From: a virus
Direction: 5' to 3' (one strand)
Length of the DNA stretch: 31,883 bases
IMG/VR virus record: IMGVR_UViG_3300015360_000129
Coordinates: 1-31,883 of that record
Under the pieces are notes generated by a model that was not told the origin of the DNA, did not search any database, and worked only from the letters and a program-made list of their open reading frames with translations. Below, piece after piece: positions 8,501-14,920 of this stretch (within the stretch, counting starts at the first letter, position 1; each line of letters begins with the position of its first letter). Both the position numbers and the translations under genes were made by a program.

Positions 8501-9090
8501 TCCGCCCGCTTGTACGCCAGTAGGGTATCCTGCACAAACTTCGGTAGGTCTTCGCGGTAAGTGACGTTCTCTTGGTTCTTACCCTTGGTCTGGACACCCA
8601 CACTCTTGTTGTCGCGCATGTCATAGAGAAAGGACACAGCCCAAAGGCATGCCCCCTCCAGTTCGTCTGGGATGGTAGCGAACCCCCCGTCATAGATCGC
8701 CTTGATGTTCTTGATCCCGCGAGGGAAGAAGCACCCCTTCATGAGCACCACACCAATGCCCTCGCCCCGAGCCGATAGGTCCAGGGCATAGTCGCCCGCA
8801 CCCAGCTTGTACTGAGTGTCCGTAAACAGACCGCTGGAGTCTATCCACAGCTCCGATGGCTTAACAACTGGCCATTGGTCTAGCATTATGCGGTTATTGG
8901 CGAACCCGTCCTGATACTCGATCAGTCCGGTGCGCTGCTTCAGCTTCCGATCGCAGAAACTCTCTAGCTTACCCGTAGCCTCATTGATCAAACGGGTCAC
9001 TAGCGAGTCGTAGGTGAGCGTAAGCGGCGGTATCCCCAAGTGCTCCTTCGCCGTTGCCAGTGTCGTCAAAGCATATGCGCTTAGGGCCAT
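8464..9090 (-). CDS. gp6-like head-tail connector (adaptor)
   Basis: 208 residues. The N-terminus (LTTLATAKEHLGIPP, then YDSLVTRLINEATGKLESFCDRKL) is the typical helical start of phage gp6-like connectors, also known as the QLRG/DNA-packaging group. This is followed by beta segments and a C-terminal AVSFLYDMRDNKSVGVQTKG region that resembles the usual ending of the family. The protein would form a ring under the portal in the head-tail joint. It follows the 87-aa gene by three bases and is directly upstream of the gp10-like gene, the canonical order in HK97-type phages. Confidence 0.85.
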   Translation of the reverse strand: MALSAYALTTLATAKEHLGIPPLTLTYDSLVTRLINEATGKLESFCDRKLKQRTGLIEYQDGFANNRIMLDQWPVVKPSELWIDSSGLFTDTQYKLGAGDYALDLSARGEGIGVVLMKGCFFPRGIKNIKAIYDGGFATIPDELEGACLWAVSFLYDMRDNKSVGVQTKGKNQENVTYREDLPKFVQDTLLAYKRAEWPTGDIPLVTR

Positions 9091-9093
9091 AAG

Positions 9094-9357
9094 TTAGACT
9101 TTCTTGTTCGAATAGTTCTTAGCCATTTTAGTAGCCTCGATCTCAGCCTGAGCTTCGGGGCTCACGTTCTCAGCCTGAGCTTTGGACACTGCGCTTCGCT
9201 CGAAACAAATACCGAAAGGGCTAGCCATAATAGCTGCCCCCTCGTTGTCACTTACTTCCACGTCCTGCCCAAGCTCGAACGAGCGCGTACCATACTGGGT
9301 CTGGCAAACCATGTCTGTCTGGTTTGGGCGAATGAATCGGGTTAGTTTTAGTAGCAC
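9094..9357 (-). CDS. Small head-region protein of unknown function (87 aa)
   Basis: GTG start at 9357 preceded by a perfect AGGAGGT, and a stop 3 bases before the connector gene. The N-terminal half is likely strand-forming (MLLKLTRFIRPNQTDMVCQT, then RSFELGQDVEVSDNEGAAIM). The C-terminal half is Ala/Glu/Lys-rich and probably disordered or helical. I do not recognise a family. Its place just before the connector resembles small head-closure or head-associated genes in other siphoviruses, but that is only context. Confidence 0.7.
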   Translation of the reverse strand: MLLKLTRFIRPNQTDMVCQTQYGTRSFELGQDVEVSDNEGAAIMASPFGICFERSAVSKAQAENVSPEAQAEIEATKMAKNYSNKKV

Positions 9358-9412
9358 AAGACCTCCTATAATAGTCTACCGGCATCCTACTGTTTTAACT
9401 ACCTCAAGCAAA

Positions 9413-9649
9413 TCACCATTTATCCAAAGGACAGGTGGAGCCGTGGATGGCAATCTTCCTTTTAAAGCCACAGCCACAGGTCACACAGGCATACTTCCCG
9501 TTCTTGCATCGCAGCTTCTCGCATCCCATGCAGATAGTCGCTCGCGCCTGGATAGTTTCTTCGGTTGCTAAGATCCGGCAATCTTTTAAAGATGCTCTCA
9601 TGGCCCCTAGAATGCTGCCTGCTTGCTCGAAAAGGTTCATCTCTGCCAC
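9413..9649 (-). CDS. Small zinc-ribbon protein (78 aa)
   Basis: GTG at 9649 (MAEMNLF) starts right after the TAA of the hydrolase gene; an ATG at 9640 is an alternative. The C-terminal half contains CMGC, a further LRC, then CVTCGCGFKRK and a final STCPLDKW, a pattern that would bind one or two zinc ions. Proteins of this size and pattern are common next to phage structural genes, but no function is established as far as I know. An adjacent gene encodes a Cys/His hydrolase, so the two may work together; that is inference. Confidence 0.72.
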   Translation of the reverse strand: MAEMNLFEQAGSILGAMRASLKDCRILATEETIQARATICMGCEKLRCKNGKYACVTCGCGFKRKIAIHGSTCPLDKW

Positions 9650-10201
9650 TTAGGAAGCCCTCTGCGCGTCACACCAGGGCTGTTCATCCTGGAAATGACC
9701 CGAGGCAAGCAAGGCGCGATAGAGCTGTTGCGGCCCCACCATTTCAAGATCAATGCTGTATTTTTTTGCCCACGCATCTACCCACGGCACGCCAGCGGCC
9801 AGCCCGGTACATAGGTTGTATCCAGACTTCGCCCAAGCATTCTTCTTCGGTAGCGACTTGCCAAAAATGCGCCAAAGGATGAGGCCATGCCAAACCCAAA
9901 AAGCCATCGCTGCCCAGTCGTAGCTTTGCCCCGAATACCTGGCGAGCATGCCTTGGTAAATAGCCTCTTCTTCTTCGAGTGTAAGAGTGTCTTTAAAAGA
10001 CAACGCATGTATCACGCGCCGATGCTTCTTAAACTCGCCGAACCACAAAAGTTTTGCGCCACCCGCAATGCTTTCAAAAACGATCCCTGAACCATTGGCC
10101 CGATCGTCGAAGCAAACAGCCATGTGGCTACAATCTTCGCCGAGCGTCCAGCGTATGAGCTTTGAGCCTGCTAAGTCTGAGGTAGCAAATATAAGCTTCA
10201 T
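9650..10201 (-). CDS. Permuted NlpC/P60-like (YiiX-like) cysteine hydrolase
   Basis: 183 residues. The layout fits circularly permuted papain-like folds. A histidine lies near the N-terminus (LGEDCSHMAVCF), followed by a strand with GSGIVFESIAGG, a helical DWAAMAFWVWHGLILW segment that is strongly hydrophobic, and a downstream cysteine in SGYNLCTGLAAG that would be the nucleophile. Members of this superfamily cleave peptide, amide or ester bonds, often in cell walls. The gene lies within the head module, not near a holin, so a virion-borne role in wall or membrane passage is possible. Its ATG overlaps the preceding stop (ATGA). The assignment rests on motif order, not on a database search. 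Confidence 0.55.
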   Translation of the reverse strand: MKLIFATSDLAGSKLIRWTLGEDCSHMAVCFDDRANGSGIVFESIAGGAKLLWFGEFKKHRRVIHALSFKDTLTLEEEEAIYQGMLARYSGQSYDWAAMAFWVWHGLILWRIFGKSLPKKNAWAKSGYNLCTGLAAGVPWVDAWAKKYSIDLEMVGPQQLYRALLASGHFQDEQPWCDAQRAS

Positions 10202-10803
10202 GTCTTCACTTCGTTCATGATGTAGTTGATGCCAATCGTCTTAGCGGATGCAGAGACGTATGTAATTTTCATCACCATGCCGACGTACAGGTCCGCATCG
10301 AAGGGGCTTGACCGAGAATAAAAGTCCTTGGGAAAATTCATCGTGTAACCGAATTGGTTCAACAAGGCATTCGGTACGCCGGAATATGTGCCCGCCGCGT
10401 CGTCGTATACGCGCAGTTCTCCCGTATCAAGAGCCTCGCTACCGACCAACTCTAAGCCTATGAATTTCACCCACGCGAATGTTGCCGTATAGGTCAGGTC
10501 ATTACTGCCAGCGGCAACGGCAAATTGCTTACCCGTGTTACGGGCAAATAGTTTTTTGGTGCCGAATGTTTTGGCTGTGAATGCTGAGATAGTCGAAGGT
10601 ATTGGCTTATTGCCGAGCGCTTGGTAGGTGGCCTCGAACGCAGTTTGATCTGCCCCGCTATCTTTATACACCGCGCAACGCAACGCCATCGGTCCATCAA
10701 ACGCAAACATAAAATAAGTACTATCGGCTTCGACCCACTGGATACTAAGCGCTCGGGCATCGACAAAGGCTTTAAAAGATGTCCACGGTAGCTCAACCAT
10801 CAC
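10198..10803 (-). CDS. Virion-associated protein of unknown function (about 200 aa)
   Basis: Starts at GTG 10803 or, perhaps better, ATG 10800, right after the previous TAA, with GGTGGAG upstream. The opening VELPWTSFKAFVDARALSIQW is followed by mixed alpha/beta sequence and a beta-rich C-terminus (DLYVGMVMKITYVSASAKTI). There is no signal peptide or membrane segment. It lies among beta-rich genes between capsid and connector, so a capsid-surface or accessory head protein is likely. I do not recognise a named family. Confidence 0.7.
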   Translation of the reverse strand: MMVELPWTSFKAFVDARALSIQWVEADSTYFMFAFDGPMALRCAVYKDSGADQTAFEATYQALGNKPIPSTISAFTAKTFGTKKLFARNTGKQFAVAAGSNDLTYTATFAWVKFIGLELVGSEALDTGELRVYDDAAGTYSGVPNALLNQFGYTMNFPKDFYSRSSPFDADLYVGMVMKITYVSASAKTIGINYIMNEVKT

Positions 10804-11634
10804 TTACTCCACCGTGAATAAAATGAGGATATCAAACGACCCCACTATCGTGTTTGTCTGGCACTTAATCGTGACGCCTTGATTTTGCCGAATGGTAATC
10901 GGCTTCACGTCGCGCATGTAGTCAGAGTAAAAGGGGAAAAGTTCCGCGAGGCTGTGAATGTCTGCTTCTGAATCCGCAGTGCCCACGCCCCACTCATCCG
11001 AAGACATCTCCCATTTTCTTAGCTGCGTTGCGCTCTCGCCGGTTACCGTTGAGCCTATCCGTGCAGTGATTGTCCCCGCTAACGAATCGTTAGTGTCATG
11101 TGTCTCTGGTGTCAACAAAGTACCCGCCGAATGCCCGGTGATGCGCCTCAGCCCAAAGTCTACAACCACACCGGTGACGGAAGTATTCTGCACGTTCTTG
11201 AGTTTAATCTCGCGGATCTTCACGACTGACGCGCCCGTGTTCACGAGTGAGATCATACTTTTGTTGTTGCCAGGCACATCCGCAATCGCTATGGCAGCAA
11301 ACGTCGCGAGCCTAGTCTGTGTCACGGTTACAACTTGGTCACTCGGTAGCACAACCGGCATTGAGTTTGCCGCAGTCGTCTGCCCTAGTGCCGCCGGAAT
11401 GCCCGCGTCAATCGCTGCAAGCGAGGCGTTCCCCGAAGTCTGTAATGCCGCAGTTGATGCGCCCGCTGGCAACGGCAAAGACGCTGCACTTACTGGCTGC
11501 GTAGCGGGAAAGTTGGTGACGTTCGTCTTAAGCGAATCGCCGACGTTACCGACCGTAGTTGAGTCAGTACCACCCTTGAGTTTTATGTCATCCTGACCCG
11601 AGTTCAGGTCACTAAAGTCTTGTCCAAAGCCCAT
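10804..11634 (-). CDS. Beta-rich virion surface/fibre-like protein (276 aa)
   Basis: The N-terminal part (about 1-110) is low in aromatic residues and rich in Thr, Ala, Gly and Val, with NFPATQPVSAASLPLPAGAS followed by ALQTSGNASLAAID. I associate that style of sequence with phage head-fibre or decoration proteins. The C-terminal part (about 115-276) looks like a compact beta domain. The ATG at 11634 overlaps the preceding TAA (TAATG). It shares a short motif (G-x-V-x-D-x-L-K-x-N) with the 211-aa protein encoded two genes upstream, suggesting related modules. Confidence 0.7.
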   Translation of the reverse strand: MGFGQDFSDLNSGQDDIKLKGGTDSTTVGNVGDSLKTNVTNFPATQPVSAASLPLPAGASTAALQTSGNASLAAIDAGIPAALGQTTAANSMPVVLPSDQVVTVTQTRLATFAAIAIADVPGNNKSMISLVNTGASVVKIREIKLKNVQNTSVTGVVVDFGLRRITGHSAGTLLTPETHDTNDSLAGTITARIGSTVTGESATQLRKWEMSSDEWGVGTADSEADIHSLAELFPFYSDYMRDVKPITIRQNQGVTIKCQTNTIVGSFDILILFTVE

Positions 11635-11906
11635 TACTTAGCCTTCCTAGGCTTAGCGATCTTCGGCGCTTCCGTAGGCTGGGCCTCTGGTGTCGGGTTC
11701 GTTAACCTAGCTTGCGACATATCAAAGATGTTGCCAGTGATCTTTGGGATTAGAGCTTCCATCCATTTTAATGCGATGGCTGCTTCCATGATCGCTTGCG
11801 CATTCAATCCTTTGAAACTTTCCGCACGGCCCAGCAACCCGATAACAACTCTAGCGCTGTTCAGGTCGGCATCGGTAAACGTGAGTCCCGAACCAGAGTC
11901 CAACAT
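11634..11906 (-). CDS. Small protein of unknown function (90 aa) in head module
   Basis: ATG at 11906 with a strong AAGGGGGG ribosome site. Residues 10-65 look helical (DADLNSARVVIGLLGRAESF, then AQAIMEAAIALKWMEALIPKI). The tail from about 67 is Pro/Ala/Lys-rich and basic (EAPKIAKPRKAK), likely disordered. No family recognised. Its helical, small nature differs from its beta-rich neighbours, so it may be a chaperone or assembly factor for them; this is a guess from context only. Confidence 0.68.
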   Translation of the reverse strand: MLDSGSGLTFTDADLNSARVVIGLLGRAESFKGLNAQAIMEAAIALKWMEALIPKITGNIFDMSQARLTNPTPEAQPTEAPKIAKPRKAK

Positions 11907-11924
11907 ACAATCCCCCCTTAACGA

Positions 11925-12560
11925 TTAGCTAAGTTCAAGAATCCGAAGGTCGCCGACACCCGCCGACATAACATGCTTAAGCGTGATAGCAGGGCCAATG
12001 CGCAAGCCCTCAAGCATTGCGCCACTTGCTAGCCGAAGGCCAGTGGAAGCGGTGACGGTCGAACCGCCCACAAAACAGTTACCTGCCAGATTTTGAAAAG
12101 TAAGATACTTGCGGGAAGCTAGTGCCGCTGGAAAGTTCGCGCCCGTCGTAGTCGGTGCAACAGCGGTTGAAAGCGCCGCTGTATTCGCAAGCGCGGCATC
12201 GTTAACGGCAACAGCACCCGAGATAGAAACCGTGGAACCGCTAACATCAACTGTGTCAGTTGCGAAAGCTAGGTCACGAATGTCGAGGTTAGTAGCAGTT
12301 ACTGCAACGCTACCCGTGATAGAAACCGCCGAACCGGACACGTCGATGGTGTCAGTCGCAAAAACGAGGTCACGAATGTCGAGGTTAGTAGCGGTGACGG
12401 CCAGCGACGTGTTGCTGAAGTTTACTTTCAATGCGTCGGATACGTGGCCGATTGCTACGCCGTCGTCGCCTGCGAGTACATAAGACCCTACGGTTGAGGA
12501 TGCAGCGAGGCTGTTTGCGTCGGTAACGTCATACGTTAGTTTGTCTACGCCAATACCCAT
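11925..12560 (-). CDS. Repeat-containing virion/fibre-like protein (211 aa)
   Basis: The start chosen is ATG 12560, with GGAG six bases upstream; a longer form would need a TTG at 12572 that overlaps this ribosome site. Residues about 55-120 consist of two 32-residue units built on VTATNLDIRDL and FATDT-DVSGS-VSI-GSVA, likely stacked beta structure. The C-terminal domain (about 130-211) is a beta-rich fold of the type seen in small phage surface proteins (KYLTFQNLAGNCFVGG, then GLRLASGAMLEGL). Probable head fibre or decoration protein. Confidence 0.72.
   Translation of the reverse strand: MGIGVDKLTYDVTDANSLAASSTVGSYVLAGDDGVAIGHVSDALKVNFSNTSLAVTATNLDIRDLVFATDTIDVSGSAVSITGSVAVTATNLDIRDLAFATDTVDVSGSTVSISGAVAVNDAALANTAALSTAVAPTTTGANFPAALASRKYLTFQNLAGNCFVGGSTVTASTGLRLASGAMLEGLRIGPAITLKHVMSAGVGDLRILELS
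12190..12381. repeat. 96-bp tandem repeat inside virion protein gene
   Basis: Two units of 96 bp (32 codons). The same 26-base stretch starts at 12271 and at 12367 and encodes ATNLDIRDL. The repeat keeps frame and differs by scattered substitutions, so it is older than the 47-bp and 57-bp repeats elsewhere in the window. Unit boundaries are approximate. Confidence 0.85.
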
Positions 12561-12593
12561 GTGATTCTCCAAAAAAAGCTAAAAAGGTTGAAA

Positions 12594-12617
12594 GGACCCA
12601 CCCCCGGTTTCGGGTCC
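12594..12617 (-). terminator. Weak hairpin between two virion genes
   Basis: On the minus strand GGACCC pairs with GGGTCC around a 12-base loop, followed by TTTCAACCTTTTT. The U tract is broken, so this is at best a weak terminator or an RNA-processing hairpin between the 268-aa and 211-aa genes. Confidence 0.35.
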
Positions 12618-12631
12618 GTGCCCCTATTCCT

Positions 12632-13438
12632 TTAGGTCCAGCTTACCACCTCTAGCCTTTGGCTCGGAGAAGGTGACTGGATATACAGTGTTACGCTTGA
12701 GTTGAAGATGCCTTCCTCCCAAAAAGACGCATTGGGCGTCAGGCTTGCGTAGTTCAATCCTGAATCGCCCGATGCAAAGGCATACTTGACTATAGCCCGG
12801 CCCCGATTCGTCACCCTGAAGCTCTTTATCGTGGCTAGGGTAAAGCTTGTCTCCGTGTTTGGCGTTGCACTTGTCGTCACCGTTGTATTTAACGCCGCTG
12901 TCGCCCCGCCCGGTGTGGTCGAAAGGTTACCTGTAACCTTAACCGCGCCGCTCTCGATTGGCAGGAAGAAGAACTTGTCTAGCACGGGATCATAACCCGT
13001 TACCGTTAGCCCCTTGTCTACCGCTAAGTCTGTATCTGAAAGATGTTTAACAAGGCTTTGGTCAATCGCCGACGCCGAGGTTGCCACTGCTGTGACATAC
13101 ACCCCGAACTCCACGTTCCCGCCTGCCACTAAGACTTCAAGCTGGGGTTTGTTGTGGATCTCGGTGACGAGAATCCGGTTCGTGCCCACCGCCCCTAGAA
13201 CACCATGCCCGTCTAAGTCGAAGCGCTCAGGCGAATTCTCGTCGCCCGTTGTGGTGTCGAAGTATTTGACCTCAACCGTCGCCCCTACGTCCGCAGACTT
13301 AATAAACACCGACGATAGGAGCGAGTTGGCCCGCACCATCATCTTAACTCTGTAGACACCAGGGGCGCGGGTTTCTAAATCTAAAAGGGCCTTAGTCTCG
13401 AATACCCCTAGGAATACTGACGTTTGAGTTACTGCCAC
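12632..13438 (-). CDS. Accessory virion protein (268 aa)
   Basis: GTG start at 13438 with AGAGGTG upstream; first gene after the major capsid gene. The N-terminal 110 residues look like a jelly-roll or immunoglobulin-like beta domain (RAPGVYRVKMMVRANSLLSS, then VEVKYFDTTTGDENSPERF). A linker follows, then a Thr-rich stretch (PGGATAALNTTVTTSATPN) and a second beta domain with RVTNRGRAIVKYAFASGDSG and WEEGIFNSSVTLYIQSPS. The two-domain design resembles capsid decoration or head-fibre proteins; I cannot name the family. Confidence 0.7.
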   Translation of the reverse strand: MAVTQTSVFLGVFETKALLDLETRAPGVYRVKMMVRANSLLSSVFIKSADVGATVEVKYFDTTTGDENSPERFDLDGHGVLGAVGTNRILVTEIHNKPQLEVLVAGGNVEFGVYVTAVATSASAIDQSLVKHLSDTDLAVDKGLTVTGYDPVLDKFFFLPIESGAVKVTGNLSTTPGGATAALNTTVTTSATPNTETSFTLATIKSFRVTNRGRAIVKYAFASGDSGLNYASLTPNASFWEEGIFNSSVTLYIQSPSPSQRLEVVSWT

Positions 13439-13457
13439 GCGAACACCTCTAATAGCA

Positions 13458-13485
13458 AGGGGGAGCTAGTTTCCCAGCACCCCCT
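13458..13485 (-). other. Hairpin between capsid gene and downstream virion gene
   Basis: AGGGGG and CCCCCT pair, followed after one mismatch by GCT/AGC, around an 8-base loop. No U tract follows on the minus strand, so it is not a classical terminator. A stem directly after a highly expressed capsid gene could stabilise its mRNA or reduce read-through to the next gene. Confidence 0.5.
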
Positions 13486-13521
13486 AGATCTCGGGTTTTA
13501 GAAGTTCCAAGTCGCTGAATC

Positions 13522-14883
13522 TTAGAGTACGTTCCTACCTAAGACCACGGAAACTTCGGTCGCGCTTTGTGGCATGCCCTTAAAGTCGCCTCTCCACCAA
13601 GAAGCCAAGAGCCAACGATCACCAGGAGGTGTCGGGTCCATCGTAGCGCGGACACGGATGGGACGACGCACGCCCCACATAAACCGACTACGGTTAACTA
13701 GCATCACGCTAGCGAAGGTTGAAAGAGAAGCTGCATTGACGCCGGCGGCGGTCAAATCGTCGCGAGCATACTCGCTTATCACGATTGGAATACCATCGAG
13801 GGCCGCAAGCGCACCCCTCAAAATCGTAGCATTCGGGCCGAACTTCTCAACGGTCGAAACTTCCGGCAATGCCAAGAATTGGTTGTAGATCTTGCTCGAT
13901 ACGATCCAGGTCAGGTTGCGCTCGGACACGCCGAACTTACCCATTGCGGTCCGCATTGCGCGAAGGTTAGCAACCGAAACTGCTGCGGCTGAGAAGTTGA
14001 CTGTTGCAGAGTTGGCCAGAGCCAACTTGCGAAGACCCTTCCAAGCTTTTCGTGCATCGCTTGCAGCGGTAACATCAGAGTCCATGTGCGTACCAGTGGT
14101 GTCGCCGTTCATGATTGCTGCTTCCCAAGCGCGGGCCTGAGCAGTAGAAACCTCGGTGCGGCACAGAGAAAGAATCTGGACTGCCGAGTCCTCGTTCAAC
14201 TCTTCAGGCAAGCACATTGTTTCAACGAGCTTGGTGGCCTGGAGCGTTAGCTTCGAGGTGCCGAAATTCGCTGCTGCGAGGTTGTCGGCTGGGTCACAAG
14301 ACTCAGGTTGAATACGAGCCTGAGTTACACTGTTTTGGATTGGCACATCAAAGGGGCTCGAAGGCATGTTAATGGTTTTGAACTGATCAACCACTTGGCG
14401 GTCGAGTTCAAATTCTTCGATAAATTGGCTTGACACCATGGTCGGAACCCATTCATCACCAGCGCCTGAAACCGTCGAGCCGAAAGCTTTCATCTTCGGT
14501 GCGAGAACATGCTTGGCATGGTAACTACCATCCAAGATGCCTTTAACGTGCCCCGCCATGTCACCAACGTCGCGTTGCTCACCGTGAAAGAGCTGTTGAG
14601 TCAAGCGCGAGATATCGAAGTCACTCTTCAATTCCCGAACCATGCCTTTGAGTTCTTCTGGAACATGCTTGTAGCGAGGATCGCCCGTGTTCGTCTCAAG
14701 AAGTTGCTTCACAGAAGCAGCCCCGAAATAACGAAGGCAGCGCTGCTCATCAGATGAACCGCCAGAAACACTAGTGCGTGAGCCAGAGGCAATCAACGCT
14801 GCCGTGTTCTCTTCGGATTTTCGTGCAGCGTTCTCGGCTCTTGCTACGCGATCTTCTAGTGCTCTAATTTCTTTAGCGTCCAT
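13522..14883 (-). CDS. Major capsid protein, HK97 fold
   Basis: 453 residues. The first 120 or so are helical and charged (MDAKEIRALEDRVARAENAA), matching the delta/scaffold domain that the prohead protease removes in HK97-type phages. The remainder shows the usual marks: GDEWVPTMVSSQFIEEFEL, then NMPSSPFDVPIQNS, a helical ARAWEAAIMNGDTTG segment with an ALDGIPIVISEY strand region, and a C-terminal RFMWGVRRPIRVRATMDPTP. The ATG at 14883 has TAGGAG nine bases before it. It lies directly after the protease gene, as expected. The likely cleavage site is near the end of the N-terminal helical region (about residues 115-135); I cannot place it exactly. Confidence 0.93.
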   Translation of the reverse strand: MDAKEIRALEDRVARAENAARKSEENTAALIASGSRTSVSGGSSDEQRCLRYFGAASVKQLLETNTGDPRYKHVPEELKGMVRELKSDFDISRLTQQLFHGEQRDVGDMAGHVKGILDGSYHAKHVLAPKMKAFGSTVSGAGDEWVPTMVSSQFIEEFELDRQVVDQFKTINMPSSPFDVPIQNSVTQARIQPESCDPADNLAAANFGTSKLTLQATKLVETMCLPEELNEDSAVQILSLCRTEVSTAQARAWEAAIMNGDTTGTHMDSDVTAASDARKAWKGLRKLALANSATVNFSAAAVSVANLRAMRTAMGKFGVSERNLTWIVSSKIYNQFLALPEVSTVEKFGPNATILRGALAALDGIPIVISEYARDDLTAAGVNAASLSTFASVMLVNRSRFMWGVRRPIRVRATMDPTPPGDRWLLASWWRGDFKGMPQSATEVSVVLGRNVL

Positions 14884-14920
14884 CTAATGCAGCTCCTACT
14901 TTTTTTATTCTAATGAAAAC

